Source of the DNA: JBFLVQ01 sp040758525
GTDB taxonomy: Bacteria; Acidobacteriota; Blastocatellia; Chloracidobacteriales; JADJPF01
Length of the DNA stretch: 21,627 nt
NCBI GenBank assembly: GCA_040758525.1
Contig: JBFLVQ010000079.1
Coordinates: 1-21,627, forward strand
Direction: 5' to 3'
The position numbers and the translations under genes were made by a program. Within the stretch, counting starts at the first letter, position 1; each line of letters opens with the position of its first letter. The notes beneath the pieces are model-generated. The model was not told the origin of the DNA. It saw only the letters and a list, made by a program, of their open reading frames with translations, and made no database searches. Positions 6,842-15,506 of the stretch are shown here, one piece after another.

Positions 6842-8677
6842 TCAAATCAGACCCTTAAAGACATCAAGCGCATAAGGCACTCTACCGAAAGGCGCACTCA
6901 CTTGCACACCTTGTACCAGTGAACGCACTTCTTGGAGCATCTCACGGGCAATGGCAAGTCCTTCTAGCCGCGCTGCCTCCTGTCCTTCTGTCTTACGCAT
7001 ACGTTCTAATATACGCTCTGGCACACTGATGCCAGGCACCTCATTGCTAAGAAACTCGGCATTGCGATAAGAGACCAATGGCCAAATGCCTGCAATAATA
7101 GGAATACGGCAGTGCTCTATACGCTGCAAAAATGAGATTAATTGATCGACATCAAAGACCGGTTGTGTAACTGCGAACTGCGCTCCTGCATCGACTTTCC
7201 ATTCAAAGCGACGTATCTCATGATCTAGATCAATAGCACAAGGATTAACACCTACTCCAATAAAGAATGAGGTTGGTTTCCCAATTGGGTTACTGCCAAT
7301 ATCTAAACCATGATTTAGTTGATCAACCATATTAGTAAGACCTATGGAATCGACATCAAAGACGGCTGTAGCTTCTGGATAAGGTCCCATCTTGGGTGGA
7401 TCACCAGTAATGATAAGTAGATTGCGTATACCAAGTGCAGCGGCGCCAAGTAGGTCAGACATCATTCCAAGTAGATTGCGATCACGACAACAGTAATGCA
7501 CTACTGGCTCAAGACCAACCTTCTGTAAGATCAGTACTGCGGTGCTAAGTGCGCCCATACGGCTTTGCGCACGTGGACCATCAGGGATATTGACGGCATC
7601 AACACCAGCATCCTTAAGCTGCTGTACACTCTCTAACATCTTGCCAGGATCGCAACCCTTAGGAGGCACGATCTCGACCGAAGTAACAAACTCACTGCGA
7701 GAGATTTTGCGTGCAAAGTTGGAGCGTTCAGCAATAGGAGTCATCTCTACTTGAACTTCCTGCTCCCTATCTATTGCTAGTGAAACTGAGATACGTTGTG
7801 GAGTGGCAGCCTTAACAGCATTGGCAATCAGTTTGATATGCTCAGGGGTAGTACCACAACAGCCGCCGATAAACTTTACCCCTGTCTGAATTAGACGCTT
7901 AGCATATTTAGCCATGTATTCAGGCGAACACATATACATTTTACGACCATCAACCTCGCGAGGCAGACCAGCATTAGGTTGTGCAGAGAGTTTACGGGTA
8001 GTACAACCGGCCATTATTTGGATTGCTTCAAAAGTATCTTGTGGGCCAACACTACAGTTAAGACCGATCACATCAGCGCCCCATTTATCGAGCTGTACGG
8101 TGAAGGTCTCTGGGGCAGTGCCAAAGGCTGTTTTACCAAAAGTCTGTATTGTCATCTGGGCAATAATTGGCAGGTCACAAATCTCTTGTACTGCACAGAT
8201 CGCTTGATGTATCTCGCTTAAATCGCTGAAGGTCTCGAAAATAAAACAATCGACGCCATCGCCAGTAAGTAGGGCTAGTGCCTGTTGCTTAAAAATCTCT
8301 TTGGCTTCTTCTCGTGAAGTTGGTCCATAAGGCTCTATACGTATGCCTAGCGGACCTATTGCAGCAGCAACATAGACGCGTTCGCCGGCCGCCTCACGGG
8401 CGATCTTTACAGCTTCGCGATTGATCTCATTGAGTTTGTCTTCCAAACCATGGCTAGCTAGCTTAACACGATTAGCACCAAAAGAGTTTGTCTCAATAAT
8501 CTCAGCCCCTGCCTTGATATACTCTTTATGTAGATCAAAGACCATCTTGGGATTAGAAAGGTTTAGCTCATCAAAGCAACGGTTAATATAGACGCCTTTG
8601 GAATAGAGCATCGTACCCATTGCCCCATCAAATACGTAGACCTGATCGTCCTGCAGAATCTCCTTGAAATTGGGCAT
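6842..8677 (-). CDS. bifunctional homocysteine S-methyltransferase / 5,10-methylenetetrahydrofolate reductase
   Basis: The 611 residues match the usual length of the fused YitJ-type enzyme. Residues 1-295 form the homocysteine methyltransferase barrel, starting VYVFDGAMGTMLYSKG, with zinc ligands C208 (GLNCSVGP), C273 and C274 (GGCCGTTPEH). Residues 328-611 form the MetF-like reductase barrel: SVEIVPPKG, NIPDGPRAQSRMGA, LLIITGDPPKMG, GVGVNPCAIDLDHEIRRFEWKVDAG, and FAVTQPVFDVDQLISFL, which carry the FAD and folate site. Together the domains reduce methylene-THF to methyl-THF and methylate homocysteine to methionine; in this family the methyl donor of the first domain may be S-methylmethionine, SAM or methyl-THF. 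The protein is cytosolic. The start has GGAG 9 nt upstream. It lies 148 bp from the preceding gene and has its own likely promoter. Confidence 0.95.
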   Translation of the reverse strand: MPNFKEILQDDQVYVFDGAMGTMLYSKGVYINRCFDELNLSNPKMVFDLHKEYIKAGAEIIETNSFGANRVKLASHGLEDKLNEINREAVKIAREAAGERVYVAAAIGPLGIRIEPYGPTSREEAKEIFKQQALALLTGDGVDCFIFETFSDLSEIHQAICAVQEICDLPIIAQMTIQTFGKTAFGTAPETFTVQLDKWGADVIGLNCSVGPQDTFEAIQIMAGCTTRKLSAQPNAGLPREVDGRKMYMCSPEYMAKYAKRLIQTGVKFIGGCCGTTPEHIKLIANAVKAATPQRISVSLAIDREQEVQVEMTPIAERSNFARKISRSEFVTSVEIVPPKGCDPGKMLESVQQLKDAGVDAVNIPDGPRAQSRMGALSTAVLILQKVGLEPVVHYCCRDRNLLGMMSDLLGAAALGIRNLLIITGDPPKMGPYPEATAVFDVDSIGLTNMVDQLNHGLDIGSNPIGKPTSFFIGVGVNPCAIDLDHEIRRFEWKVDAGAQFAVTQPVFDVDQLISFLQRIEHCRIPIIAGIWPLVSYRNAEFLSNEVPGISVPERILERMRKTEGQEAARLEGLAIAREMLQEVRSLVQGVQVSAPFGRVPYALDVFKGLI

Positions 8678-8721
8678 GAAAAATTACTCCGAAATCTTTT
8701 TACCAATCTTCTTCGATCTGA

Positions 8722-8751
8722 ATTGTAAGCGCAACTATTGTAGGGTGACAA
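8722..8751 (-). promoter_or_regulatory. sigma70-type promoter for the methyltransferase/MTHFR gene
   Basis: On the minus strand TTGTCA (8751-8746), an 18-bp spacer and TACAAT (8727-8722) each match the consensus at five of six positions. Transcription would start near 8715, giving a leader of about 38 nt. That leaves no room for a SAM or cobalamin riboswitch. Confidence 0.55.
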
Positions 8752-8767
8752 GTAAAGAGCGGCAGTA

Positions 8768-8799
8768 ACGGGCCATCGTCTTACTAAACCACGGCCCGT
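8768..8799. other. hairpin between the 77-aa gene and the MTHFR gene
   Basis: ACGGGCC (8768-8774) pairs with GGCCCGT (8793-8799), a GC-rich 7-bp stem with an 18-nt loop. It lies 27 bp past the stop of the 77-residue gene and upstream of the next promoter, so it may help end transcription, but there is no T tract. Confidence 0.5.
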
Positions 8800-8825
8800 A
8801 CTTCAATAGCAACACAAGTAATTCC

Positions 8826-9059
8826 TCAGGCTGTCTTTTCTGCGGCGCATAAGGTAAAGCGGAAACGATCCGTCTGATAGGCAAGCGTCTTCTGTTCATT
8901 CTCGCGAAATAATACTGTCAAGCGATTCTGTAGTTCGAATTCATCGTCAATCGAGAGTCCTAATTCATGTCCTATCTGTTTTAATCGTACACCAGTCTCC
9001 TCACGAGTACCATCAAATGTAAAGATGAGAGTGTTGTCACAGTATAGCTGTACTAACAT
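8826..9059 (-). CDS. hypothetical protein, 77 aa
   Basis: I do not recognise this protein. The ATG at 9059 has an excellent Shine-Dalgarno (AAAGGAGG, then CGATA), so I prefer it to the longer in-frame reading that begins at 9113 and overlaps the previous gene. The product starts with two strands (MLVQLYCDNTLIFTFDG), then a helix (ETGVRLKQIGHELGLS), and ends with a beta pair (RLTVLFRENEQKTLAYQTDR, FRFTLCAA). It has no signal peptide. It lies 50 bp downstream of the penicillin-binding protein gene on the same strand, probably co-transcribed, but this gives no function. Confidence 0.75.
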   Translation of the reverse strand: MLVQLYCDNTLIFTFDGTREETGVRLKQIGHELGLSIDDEFELQNRLTVLFRENEQKTLAYQTDRFRFTLCAAEKTA

Positions 9060-9109
9060 TATCGCCTCCTTTGTCTGTGGCGGCAATAACCGCCTAACAC
9101 CTGGAATAA

Positions 9110-11632
9110 TCAATCTTGCTTATCATCTTCTTGTTCTTGCCAATCATCTTCCCGCCATTCATTTTTCCGCCATTCATCTTCTCGCCATTCGTCTTCTTGC
9201 CATTCATCCTGATCTTCAAAATCGGCATTTACTAAAACTCTTCTACGCCAAGTCGTAGGCATCGGCAGATCTTGCGGCAGATACTTATCATTTACATAAG
9301 TAGTATATTCGGAGTGATAACAGGGCATAGGCTCAAGCCCACTTACTACCAACTCACTACGTGTATGTTGACAAGATTCGTTGGCGCGCAATCCTGTATC
9401 AGCATCAATCATGATTTCAATCAACCCAGCAGGGCGTGGGAACTGCGAAGCGCATAAATCTGGTCGCAAGGCGAGTGCCTCGCCCATAAAGTCTTCCCAA
9501 ATAGGCAATGCCGAATGACCACCAGTCAATTTAAGATCCTGGTTATCGTCATAACCAACCCATACTGCAACTACCAATTTGGGTGTATAGCCAATAAACC
9601 AACCATCCCTTGATGTACCAGTCTTACCAGCTACTGCTGAGAGTGAGCGTAACCAACCTGCTTGTGTCGCCGTTCCTGCTGTGATGACACTCTGCATCAT
9701 ATCAGTGATCAAATAAGCGACCGATTGTGAACAGACGGTGCGACTAGTTTGCGATAGTGCGGCTACACGATTACCATTGGCAGCCGTAATAGCCTGTACC
9801 GTGCGTGGCGAGATATATTGGCCACCATTAGCAAAGACTGCATAGGCAGAGGCCATCTCTAGCGGGGTGGCCTCAAAGGTACCCAGTGCCATTGAGAGAT
9901 AAGGCTTAGGTTTAGGTAATCCAGCACGCTCGGCGATACTAGCAATATTATCTAATCCAACCTGTTCGGCTAATGTTACTGTTATGGTATTAAGCGAGCG
10001 TGCAAAAGCTTGGCGTAGCGTAACCTCCCCCCCATCAAAGTGTCCACCATAATTCTTGGGCTGATACTCACGGCCACGGTCATCAATAAAGACTTGTGCC
10101 TCATCTCGCATTACACTACCAGGATTAAAACGATTTGTTGAGAAGGCCGCAGTATAGACAAATGGCTTAAAAGCAGAACCAGGCTGGCGTAGTGCAGCAG
10201 TAGCGCGATTGAAGTTTGAATAACGATAATCGCGTCCACCCACTATTGCCATTACATCACCAGTGGTTGGCTCTAATGCTACTAGCGCAGCTTGTAACTG
10301 TTGAGTAGATCTGCCTCGACGACGTAGCCGATCAATATTCTTGGCAATGATACGTTCGGCAAGTTGCTGTAACTGATAATCAATTGTTAAGGTAGCACGA
10401 AAGCGACCATATTCTGGTAATTGCGCTAACAGGCCTTGCAACTGGTTACTGGCATAATCGATGAAGTAGGGTGCTGTGACTGGCACAGCCATTGGTGAGA
10501 AGATCTTCAGTTTCGCTCGACAGGCCTGTTGATACTCTGCTGAAGTGATTACACCAATCTCCTGCATTGCTTGCAGCACCTCTTTGCGTCTTACTAATGC
10601 ACGCTCATAATTGCGTTGTGGCGAGTATAAACTGGGGCCGCGTATCAATCCTGCTAATGTGGCTGTCTCAGCCAATGATAGATCATCGAGACGTTTGCCA
10701 AAATAGAACTGTGCTGCTTCGGCAAACCCACGTATGGCTACGTCTCCATCCTGTCCTAAATAGATCTCATTAGCGTAATATGTGAAGATCTCTTGCTTAG
10801 TCAAACGACGTTCTAGCGCCAGAGCGAGAAAGGCCTCAACAAACTTACGTTGAAAGGTACGCTCATTCATCTTGAAGATTGTTTTGATCAGTTGCTGAGT
10901 AATTGTCGAGCCACCTTGTGATATCTCGCCACGCTGAAAATTGATACTAAGCGCACGCAGTATACCTCGGTAATCAATACCTGGATGTGCAAAGAAACGT
11001 CTATCCTCAATGGCAAGCGTAGCATCAATCAGCCGCTTGGGAATCTCACTGTATTTGAGCGGTTGACTACGACAACGCTCACCATTTGAGACGGTGGCAA
11101 GAAGCAACCCAGGCACTTCATATCGCTCTAGTTCGCCGCCGCGATCGAGATTAACAAGACGAACTATGGTTGCGACTTCGTTATGATTGCCCAAAAACTC
11201 GATCCTTACTCGTGTACCTTCGGTCTCGCGTGGCACAATAGTAATCGCACCTACCTGTAAGACAAAGCTAGCTGGCGCGGTAGCACGTGGGCGCGGTAGA
11301 TAACCAAGTCTCTTTAAATGTAGCCTGAGCGCTTGGGGGGAGAATCGTTGAGAAGGTTCTAGTAGTAATGATGGTGTATATAGATCAACAGTACGTGTAA
11401 AGAAGCCTGCTTCCAGACGTGCATCAATAATTCTCGTATAATACCAATAATGGTAGTAAAAGATTAGTATCAGAGTGCTGAGCACGGTCAGGACACTCAA
11501 CCAAAAAGTAGTATTGGTGAGCACGAGAGTTAACCAATTTGGTAAAGACAACTGCGGCACTGCATTGTTTGCCTTCAATTCTTGCCAGTAGATGGTGAAC
11601 TTTCTGATGAGCCGCTGCCAAAGTTCTTGCAT
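9110..11632 (-). CDS. class A penicillin-binding protein (PBP1B-like glycosyltransferase/transpeptidase)
   Basis: The bifunctional enzyme polymerises lipid II and cross-links peptidoglycan in the periplasm. It has a cytoplasmic N-terminus, one membrane anchor (about 33-62), a UB2H-like region (about 68-165; VDLYTPSLLLEP, LKRLGYLPRP), a GT51 domain with catalytic E209 (AIEDRRFFAHPG), QGGSTITQQL (239-248) and NEIYLG (288-293), and a transpeptidase with S486-x-x-K489, S546-L-N548 and K670-T-G. All key residues are intact. The UB2H-like region suggests the PBP1B rather than PBP1A branch. The ATG at 11632 follows GAGGAG. The C-terminus (about 805-840) is an unusual acidic tail of five EW-containing pentapeptides. 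At 840 residues it is normal in length. Another small gene follows 50 bp downstream. Confidence 0.95.
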   Translation of the reverse strand: MQELWQRLIRKFTIYWQELKANNAVPQLSLPNWLTLVLTNTTFWLSVLTVLSTLILIFYYHYWYYTRIIDARLEAGFFTRTVDLYTPSLLLEPSQRFSPQALRLHLKRLGYLPRPRATAPASFVLQVGAITIVPRETEGTRVRIEFLGNHNEVATIVRLVNLDRGGELERYEVPGLLLATVSNGERCRSQPLKYSEIPKRLIDATLAIEDRRFFAHPGIDYRGILRALSINFQRGEISQGGSTITQQLIKTIFKMNERTFQRKFVEAFLALALERRLTKQEIFTYYANEIYLGQDGDVAIRGFAEAAQFYFGKRLDDLSLAETATLAGLIRGPSLYSPQRNYERALVRRKEVLQAMQEIGVITSAEYQQACRAKLKIFSPMAVPVTAPYFIDYASNQLQGLLAQLPEYGRFRATLTIDYQLQQLAERIIAKNIDRLRRRGRSTQQLQAALVALEPTTGDVMAIVGGRDYRYSNFNRATAALRQPGSAFKPFVYTAAFSTNRFNPGSVMRDEAQVFIDDRGREYQPKNYGGHFDGGEVTLRQAFARSLNTITVTLAEQVGLDNIASIAERAGLPKPKPYLSMALGTFEATPLEMASAYAVFANGGQYISPRTVQAITAANGNRVAALSQTSRTVCSQSVAYLITDMMQSVITAGTATQAGWLRSLSAVAGKTGTSRDGWFIGYTPKLVVAVWVGYDDNQDLKLTGGHSALPIWEDFMGEALALRPDLCASQFPRPAGLIEIMIDADTGLRANESCQHTRSELVVSGLEPMPCYHSEYTTYVNDKYLPQDLPMPTTWRRRVLVNADFEDQDEWQEDEWREDEWRKNEWREDDWQEQEDDKQD
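9139..9213 (-). repeat. 15-bp tandem repeat coding the PBP tail
   Basis: Five imperfect 15-bp copies (on the + strand GCCATTCATCTTCTC and variants) code for five pentapeptides: QDEWQ, EDEWR, EDEWR, KNEWR, EDDWQ. Copies are close enough at the DNA level that copy number may vary by slippage. Confidence 0.9.
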
Positions 11633-11829
11633 AGATGCCTTACTCCTCAGACATCTTACGCTGCAACTGATATACCAACCTTACGAGAATATCTCTATCT
11701 CTAGATTAATCAAATAAATATCAATGTTGTTCAGATTTCTTAGCGGGGTTGCAATTGTTAGGGGAGATTGTCTGCTTTCCAAACAGATGTGGCTGTCGAT
11801 AAGTATTCAATTGAGAGATCCTTGAGAGA

Positions 11830-12450
11830 TTATTCTAGTGTAGCAAGCCAATCTGCGATCTCGGCACGCTCTTCTTCAGAGAGTTCATCAAATGGTGGCA
11901 TAATAGCTTTAATGCCTGCGCTAGGAGGATCCTCGATCAATTTGATAATCTCATCACGGCTACGCCGCTTAGTCACTTGGTGCAGATTAGGGCCAATACC
12001 GCCAGTGGCATCTGGGCCATGGCAACCACCACAATTCTGTACAAAGATAAAAGGCGGTGGACGCAAACTATCAGTGTCAACAACAATATCATTAGGACCT
12101 TTGAGCTTAACAAACCAAGCGGCCAGCTTTTCCCGCTCCATTGCATTCAATTTGCGTAGTGCGGGGGCGGCCTCAGAGAGACCATGTGCCTCTGGCTTAG
12201 CAAACATTGAGACAAGCAGCCTTTGTGAATAACGTCGCTTTGCCTTTGGCCCCAACAAAGGTGGACCAAAGGCAGTACCAGTAGCCTGAATATTATGGCA
12301 AGGGGCACAGAGACGAACCCAATTCTTTACTGACTCCTTAATCTCAGCAGGAGTCACCTTCTGCTGGATGCCAGCCCTAGGGATTGCCGCCAGACCATCA
12401 GCTAGCCAAATTAGACTGAGGCATAATAGTAATTTGAGCGCTTTAATCAT
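11830..12450 (-). CDS. exported diheme cytochrome c
   Basis: The product has two class-I cytochrome c domains with heme motifs C48-A-P-C51-H52 and C140-G-G-C143-H144. Met184 (IMPPF) is a good sixth ligand for the second heme; M82 could serve the first. Residues 1-22 (MIKALKLLLCLSLIWLADGLA) are a signal peptide, so the protein is periplasmic and probably carries electrons in a respiratory chain. Partners are not visible. I chose the ATG at 12450 because it puts the Lys residues directly before the hydrophobic core and overlaps the stop of the preceding gene (ATGATTAA), suggesting translational coupling. A GTG start at 12480 would add ten residues. Confidence 0.9.
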   Translation of the reverse strand: MIKALKLLLCLSLIWLADGLAAIPRAGIQQKVTPAEIKESVKNWVRLCAPCHNIQATGTAFGPPLLGPKAKRRYSQRLLVSMFAKPEAHGLSEAAPALRKLNAMEREKLAAWFVKLKGPNDIVVDTDSLRPPPFIFVQNCGGCHGPDATGGIGPNLHQVTKRRSRDEIIKLIEDPPSAGIKAIMPPFDELSEEERAEIADWLATLE

Positions 12451-12691
12451 GCTTCTCTTCACGACGGCGCTGCCAAGCACGAATTGCTAGATAGACGGCC
12501 ACAACCGTGGCAATGGCACCAACAAAGACAAGAACACCAAGAATAAGTAATAGGACGGCTAAGAGTTTGTGCAGAATCGGTAATAATAACGCCATCAGAT
12601 AGGCAAGTAACTGTTTGCCCACCCAGACCAAAACCATCAAAAGCAAACTCCATAATGAAAGCTTGCCAATTACCTTCATTGTTCTGTTCAT
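12443..12691 (-). CDS. small two-TM membrane protein, 82 aa
   Basis: I do not recognise the family. The product is mostly two hydrophobic segments (about residues 9-36 and 41-68; for example LLLMVLVWVGKQLLAYLMAL and LLLILGVLVFVGAIATVVAV) and ends in a basic, charged tail (RAWQRRREEKHD) likely facing the cytoplasm. The ATG at 12691 has GGGAG seven bases upstream; the in-frame ATG at 12709 has none. Its stop overlaps the cytochrome c start by 8 bases, so the two are co-translated, and the protein may help anchor or assemble the cytochrome, an inference from position only. Confidence 0.75.
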   Translation of the reverse strand: MNRTMKVIGKLSLWSLLLMVLVWVGKQLLAYLMALLLPILHKLLAVLLLILGVLVFVGAIATVVAVYLAIRAWQRRREEKHD

Positions 12692-12781
12692 GAAAATCTC
12701 CCGCTCCATTGAAAACTAGTTCCAGTTTACCATAAGTCTAAATACTGGAACATCGGCTATACAGGATCATAGTCGATTGTT

Positions 12782-13345
12782 TTAACGGTTTTTCGAATGG
12801 CGCTGTTCCGTACTGATGACTATATAGCCGCCTTCACGCATTGTCACGCGTTCGCCGCGTTGGCGTCGCACTCGCGGCGAGGGTGCGACAGCTTTCTCTG
12901 AGCTATTTAACTGAATTCCCTGCTTAAATAGTTCATTCTCAAAATCGGCTCGCTGTTTTAAATACATAGGTACCAATAATGCCACACCACCTTGATGCGC
13001 AGTAATACGGTAACAAGGCAAGCCGAAATGGCGTATTGTCTGTACACGATAGATATCAGCCCAGGCAATCCGGCCCGGTCTACCACGTAACGTACCAGTA
13101 TGACCACGTATACCTTCCTCATCAACAATAATAGGGAAATAACGTACATGTGCCCATACCGAAAGCGCAGAAAAGATTAGATTACCACTGCCAATCAGTA
13201 GTGTGAGGGTAAGATAATCAGTACTGAAAAGACCGCCAGCAAAAAATGAGATACTGGTGCTGGCAATTACCAGTCCACCTCCTAACAGACCTAGCCGCGA
13301 CCACAAATACCAGAATGAACAACGAAACACTTGTCGAGTTGGCAC
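12782..13345 (-). CDS. membrane protein with a bacterial PH-like domain, 187 aa
   Basis: Two membrane segments (about 13-38 and 44-67) are followed by a soluble stretch (about 68-146) that reads like the bPH fold found after membrane hairpins: YFPIIVDEEGIRGHTG, RIAWADIYRVQTIRHFG, YRITAHQGGVALLVPMYLKQR, then a closing helix (ADFENELFKQGI). The C-terminal 40 residues are basic and probably disordered. The start codon is GTG with GAGAGG seven bases upstream. It is divergent from the + strand gene at 13495. Role unknown; bPH membrane proteins often belong to envelope or stress systems. The gap of 90 bp to the next gene allows co-transcription. Confidence 0.7.
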   Translation of the reverse strand: MPTRQVFRCSFWYLWSRLGLLGGGLVIASTSISFFAGGLFSTDYLTLTLLIGSGNLIFSALSVWAHVRYFPIIVDEEGIRGHTGTLRGRPGRIAWADIYRVQTIRHFGLPCYRITAHQGGVALLVPMYLKQRADFENELFKQGIQLNSSEKAVAPSPRVRRQRGERVTMREGGYIVISTEQRHSKNR

Positions 13346-13437
13346 TACTAAACCTCTCTTAATACATCTTAACCATGCGGTGCTATTTTAGCATTAAATT
13401 TGCACTAAGACAGCCTTGAGTAAAATGACTGACTTGG

Positions 13438-13460
13438 CGTAACGCTATTTTCGCGTTACG
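13438..13460. promoter_or_regulatory. perfect 8-bp hairpin or operator in the divergent intergenic region
   Basis: CGTAACGC and GCGTTACG are perfect inverted repeats separated by TATTTTC, located 35-57 bp before the start of the 107-aa gene. No T tract follows, so a terminator is unlikely. It may be a regulator site or a 5' leader stem. A smaller inverted repeat (TGCTA-TTT-TAGCA) lies at 13381-13393. Confidence 0.5.
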
Positions 13461-13494
13461 ATTGGATCCAATAAGGCTAATAAGGAGTAGATGT

Positions 13495-13818
13495 ATGCAG
13501 GAGACCGATCTATTGAGGAAAGTTTCACCTATCGTACGAGAGCAACTGCATACCAATGCAGAGGCGATTGCGAGAAAATTTCAGCATGGCCAACTGCTTT
13601 GCGATAATTGTCATGCTAGTATTGATAATGACTATTTTTTAGTGCTTTTGGAAGTAGTATTCCAATCTGGTGCAGCTAGCGAAATAGGACGAGTAAAGAC
13701 GTTTCATCGGCGGGAATGCTGCGCTGATGTCTATACTTCACGGATAGATCTTGATCCCGCCATACGTTATGAACTTCTACTACCGGAAAACTTCGCAAAA
13801 GAGTTGAGAACAAAATAG
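13495..13818 (+). CDS. small Cys/His protein, putative zinc binder (107 aa)
   Basis: I do not recognise it. The ATG at 13495 has a strong Shine-Dalgarno (AAGGAG, then TAGATGT). It has C36-x2-C39-H40 (LLCDNCHASI), then H71 and C75-C76 (FHRRECCADVY), which could form a zinc site similar to a treble clef. The N-terminal 30 residues are helical, and the region between the Cys pairs has strands (NDYFLVLLEVVFQSG). It is soluble. It precedes the Ycf46-like ATPase by 112 bp on the same strand; a possible promoter lies in that gap, so operon structure is uncertain. Confidence 0.7.
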   Translation: MQETDLLRKVSPIVREQLHTNAEAIARKFQHGQLLCDNCHASIDNDYFLVLLEVVFQSGAASEIGRVKTFHRRECCADVYTSRIDLDPAIRYELLLPENFAKELRTK

Positions 13819-13836
13819 CGTAGACGATTTCCAATG

Positions 13837-13865
13837 TTGGCATTGGCAAGATTATGCCATAATAT
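13837..13865 (+). promoter_or_regulatory. candidate promoter for the AAA+ ATPase gene
   Basis: TTGGCA (13837-13842), a 17-bp spacer and TAATAT (13860-13865) lie about 65 bp before the start. The spacer region also holds a small inverted repeat (TGGCA-N6-TGCCA). Match to the -10 consensus is moderate. Confidence 0.35.
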
Positions 13866-13930
13866 CGCGGCACTGTTGTTGGCTCATCTTTCTCATCAAA
13901 ATCGATCGCCCTTAAGGCGTGGAGATGATT

Positions 13931-15493
13931 ATGCAGACACTGGCCAAATTGACGCCTAGTGATAAGATTAAAAGCGCGATCTTTGGCAACTACCCGCTTG
14001 TCTACCTGCTTAGCTGGGAAGAAGATCGTGTTGAACGCACTCTCTTTAATATCTCACGTAGCTCTGCCGAACCACGTAAATATTTTAACTGGACGATGAC
14101 ACAAGGATTCCGCTCCATTGATGGTTTTATTCCCAATACTCAAGAACCGCTTAAAGCGATCGAGTTTGTGTTGAAATCCAGTGACCCAGGCTTCTATGTG
14201 CTAAAAGATTTCCACCGCCACTTAGAGACCGATATTGGATTGGTACGGCGGTTACGTGACTGTTATTACCTACTAAAAAATCAGAATAAAATAGTCTTTC
14301 TGCTTAGCCCGCTCTTATACATTCCTGAAGAGCTAAAAAGGGAGATACATCTAATCGAGATCGGCCTGCCTTCAGAAGAAGAGATTGTTCCGCTACTCGA
14401 TGAGATAACCCGTAAACACTTCAAGACCACGATCTCAGATACGACACTACGCAACTCCATTGTCAGCGGTCTAAAAGGCTTCACCTATAATGAAATGCAG
14501 CATGTGCTCAATAAGATCTTCTTTGGCAAGACACAGTTCTCATTAGCTATGCTGGATCAGATTCTCCTACAAAAGGAACAGACCACTCGCAAGGATGGTG
14601 TCTTGGAATTTATCTATCCACGCTACCATGTAGAGGATATCGGTGGTTATGAGAATCTCAAAACTTGGCTGAGAATGCGCACTCATCTATTTACTCGAGA
14701 ATCGATCACAGCCGGTGTGCCTGTACCTAAAGGGCTGCTGATGATGGGTATTTCTGGTTGTGGCAAGAGTCTGGCGGTAAAGGTGATCTCATCGCTATGG
14801 AAACTCCCTCTCTTCCGCCTAGACATGGCAAATGTCTTCTCTGGTCAGTATGGTTCGCCTGAGAGTGTCTTTGCTCAAGCACTACATAATGTCGCCGCAA
14901 TTGCCCCAACAATTCTCTGGATCGACGAGATTGAGTCAGGAATGATCGGTGTTAAAGAAGGCACATCAGGACCGGCGGCACGTATTTTTGCTACTTTCCT
15001 CACTTGGATGCAAGAGAAGGAGGCACTGGTTTTTGTTGCTGCCACTGCTAACCGTATAGATCTACTACCGGCTGAATTTATTCGCAAAGGCCGCTTTGAT
15101 CAAGTTTTTTATCTAGGCTTACCAAACGAGTCAGAACGTGTACAGATCTTCAATGTCCATTTAAGCAAACGCGGGTTTGAAAATACTTTTGATCTAGGTG
15201 TGTTGGCGCGTGCAACAGAAGGCTGGAATGGCGCGGAGATCGAGCATTGTGTAGCTACCGCGCTAGTCGAGGCACATCATGAAAAGCGTGAACTAAACCA
15301 ATCACACCTGCTAAGAATTATCACCAATACAATTCCCCTCTCGCAGACCATGACCGAACAGATCAAATATATCAAGAGTTGGGCACATTCACGTGCTATG
15401 AATGCCAGTGCAGGTGGCGCCGGCATCACTGGTGCACTTCCTAAAGTTCCCAATTTGGGTGGCAGTGGTCCACTTACTAAACCAAGCAATTGA
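13931..15493 (+). CDS. Ycf46-like AAA+ ATPase
   Basis: The 520-residue protein has the layout of cyanobacterial and plastid Ycf46. An N-terminal degenerate ATPase-like region (about 10-215) opens with YPLVYLLSWEEDRVERTL. A canonical AAA+ module (about 235-470) follows: Walker A GISGCGKS (273-280), Walker B ILWIDEIE (328-335), sensor-1 ATAN (371-374), and arginine finger candidates R385 and R388 (RKGRFDQVF). The C-terminal tail is Gly/Pro-rich. It has no membrane segment. Ycf46's role is poorly known; in cyanobacteria it has been linked to inorganic carbon use, which may not apply here. Three in-frame starts (13919 GTG, 13925 ATG, 13931 ATG) exist; I prefer 13931, six bases after GGAG. The gene ends at a strong hairpin. 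Confidence 0.85.
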   Translation: MQTLAKLTPSDKIKSAIFGNYPLVYLLSWEEDRVERTLFNISRSSAEPRKYFNWTMTQGFRSIDGFIPNTQEPLKAIEFVLKSSDPGFYVLKDFHRHLETDIGLVRRLRDCYYLLKNQNKIVFLLSPLLYIPEELKREIHLIEIGLPSEEEIVPLLDEITRKHFKTTISDTTLRNSIVSGLKGFTYNEMQHVLNKIFFGKTQFSLAMLDQILLQKEQTTRKDGVLEFIYPRYHVEDIGGYENLKTWLRMRTHLFTRESITAGVPVPKGLLMMGISGCGKSLAVKVISSLWKLPLFRLDMANVFSGQYGSPESVFAQALHNVAAIAPTILWIDEIESGMIGVKEGTSGPAARIFATFLTWMQEKEALVFVAATANRIDLLPAEFIRKGRFDQVFYLGLPNESERVQIFNVHLSKRGFENTFDLGVLARATEGWNGAEIEHCVATALVEAHHEKRELNQSHLLRIITNTIPLSQTMTEQIKYIKSWAHSRAMNASAGGAGITGALPKVPNLGGSGPLTKPSN

Positions 15494-15506
15494 TTGTATA
15501 GCAGAG

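Noticed and set aside
8678..8825. SAM or cobalamin riboswitch before the methyltransferase/MTHFR gene
   Set aside because: The leader downstream of the likely promoter is only about 38 nt and I see none of the conserved riboswitch elements.
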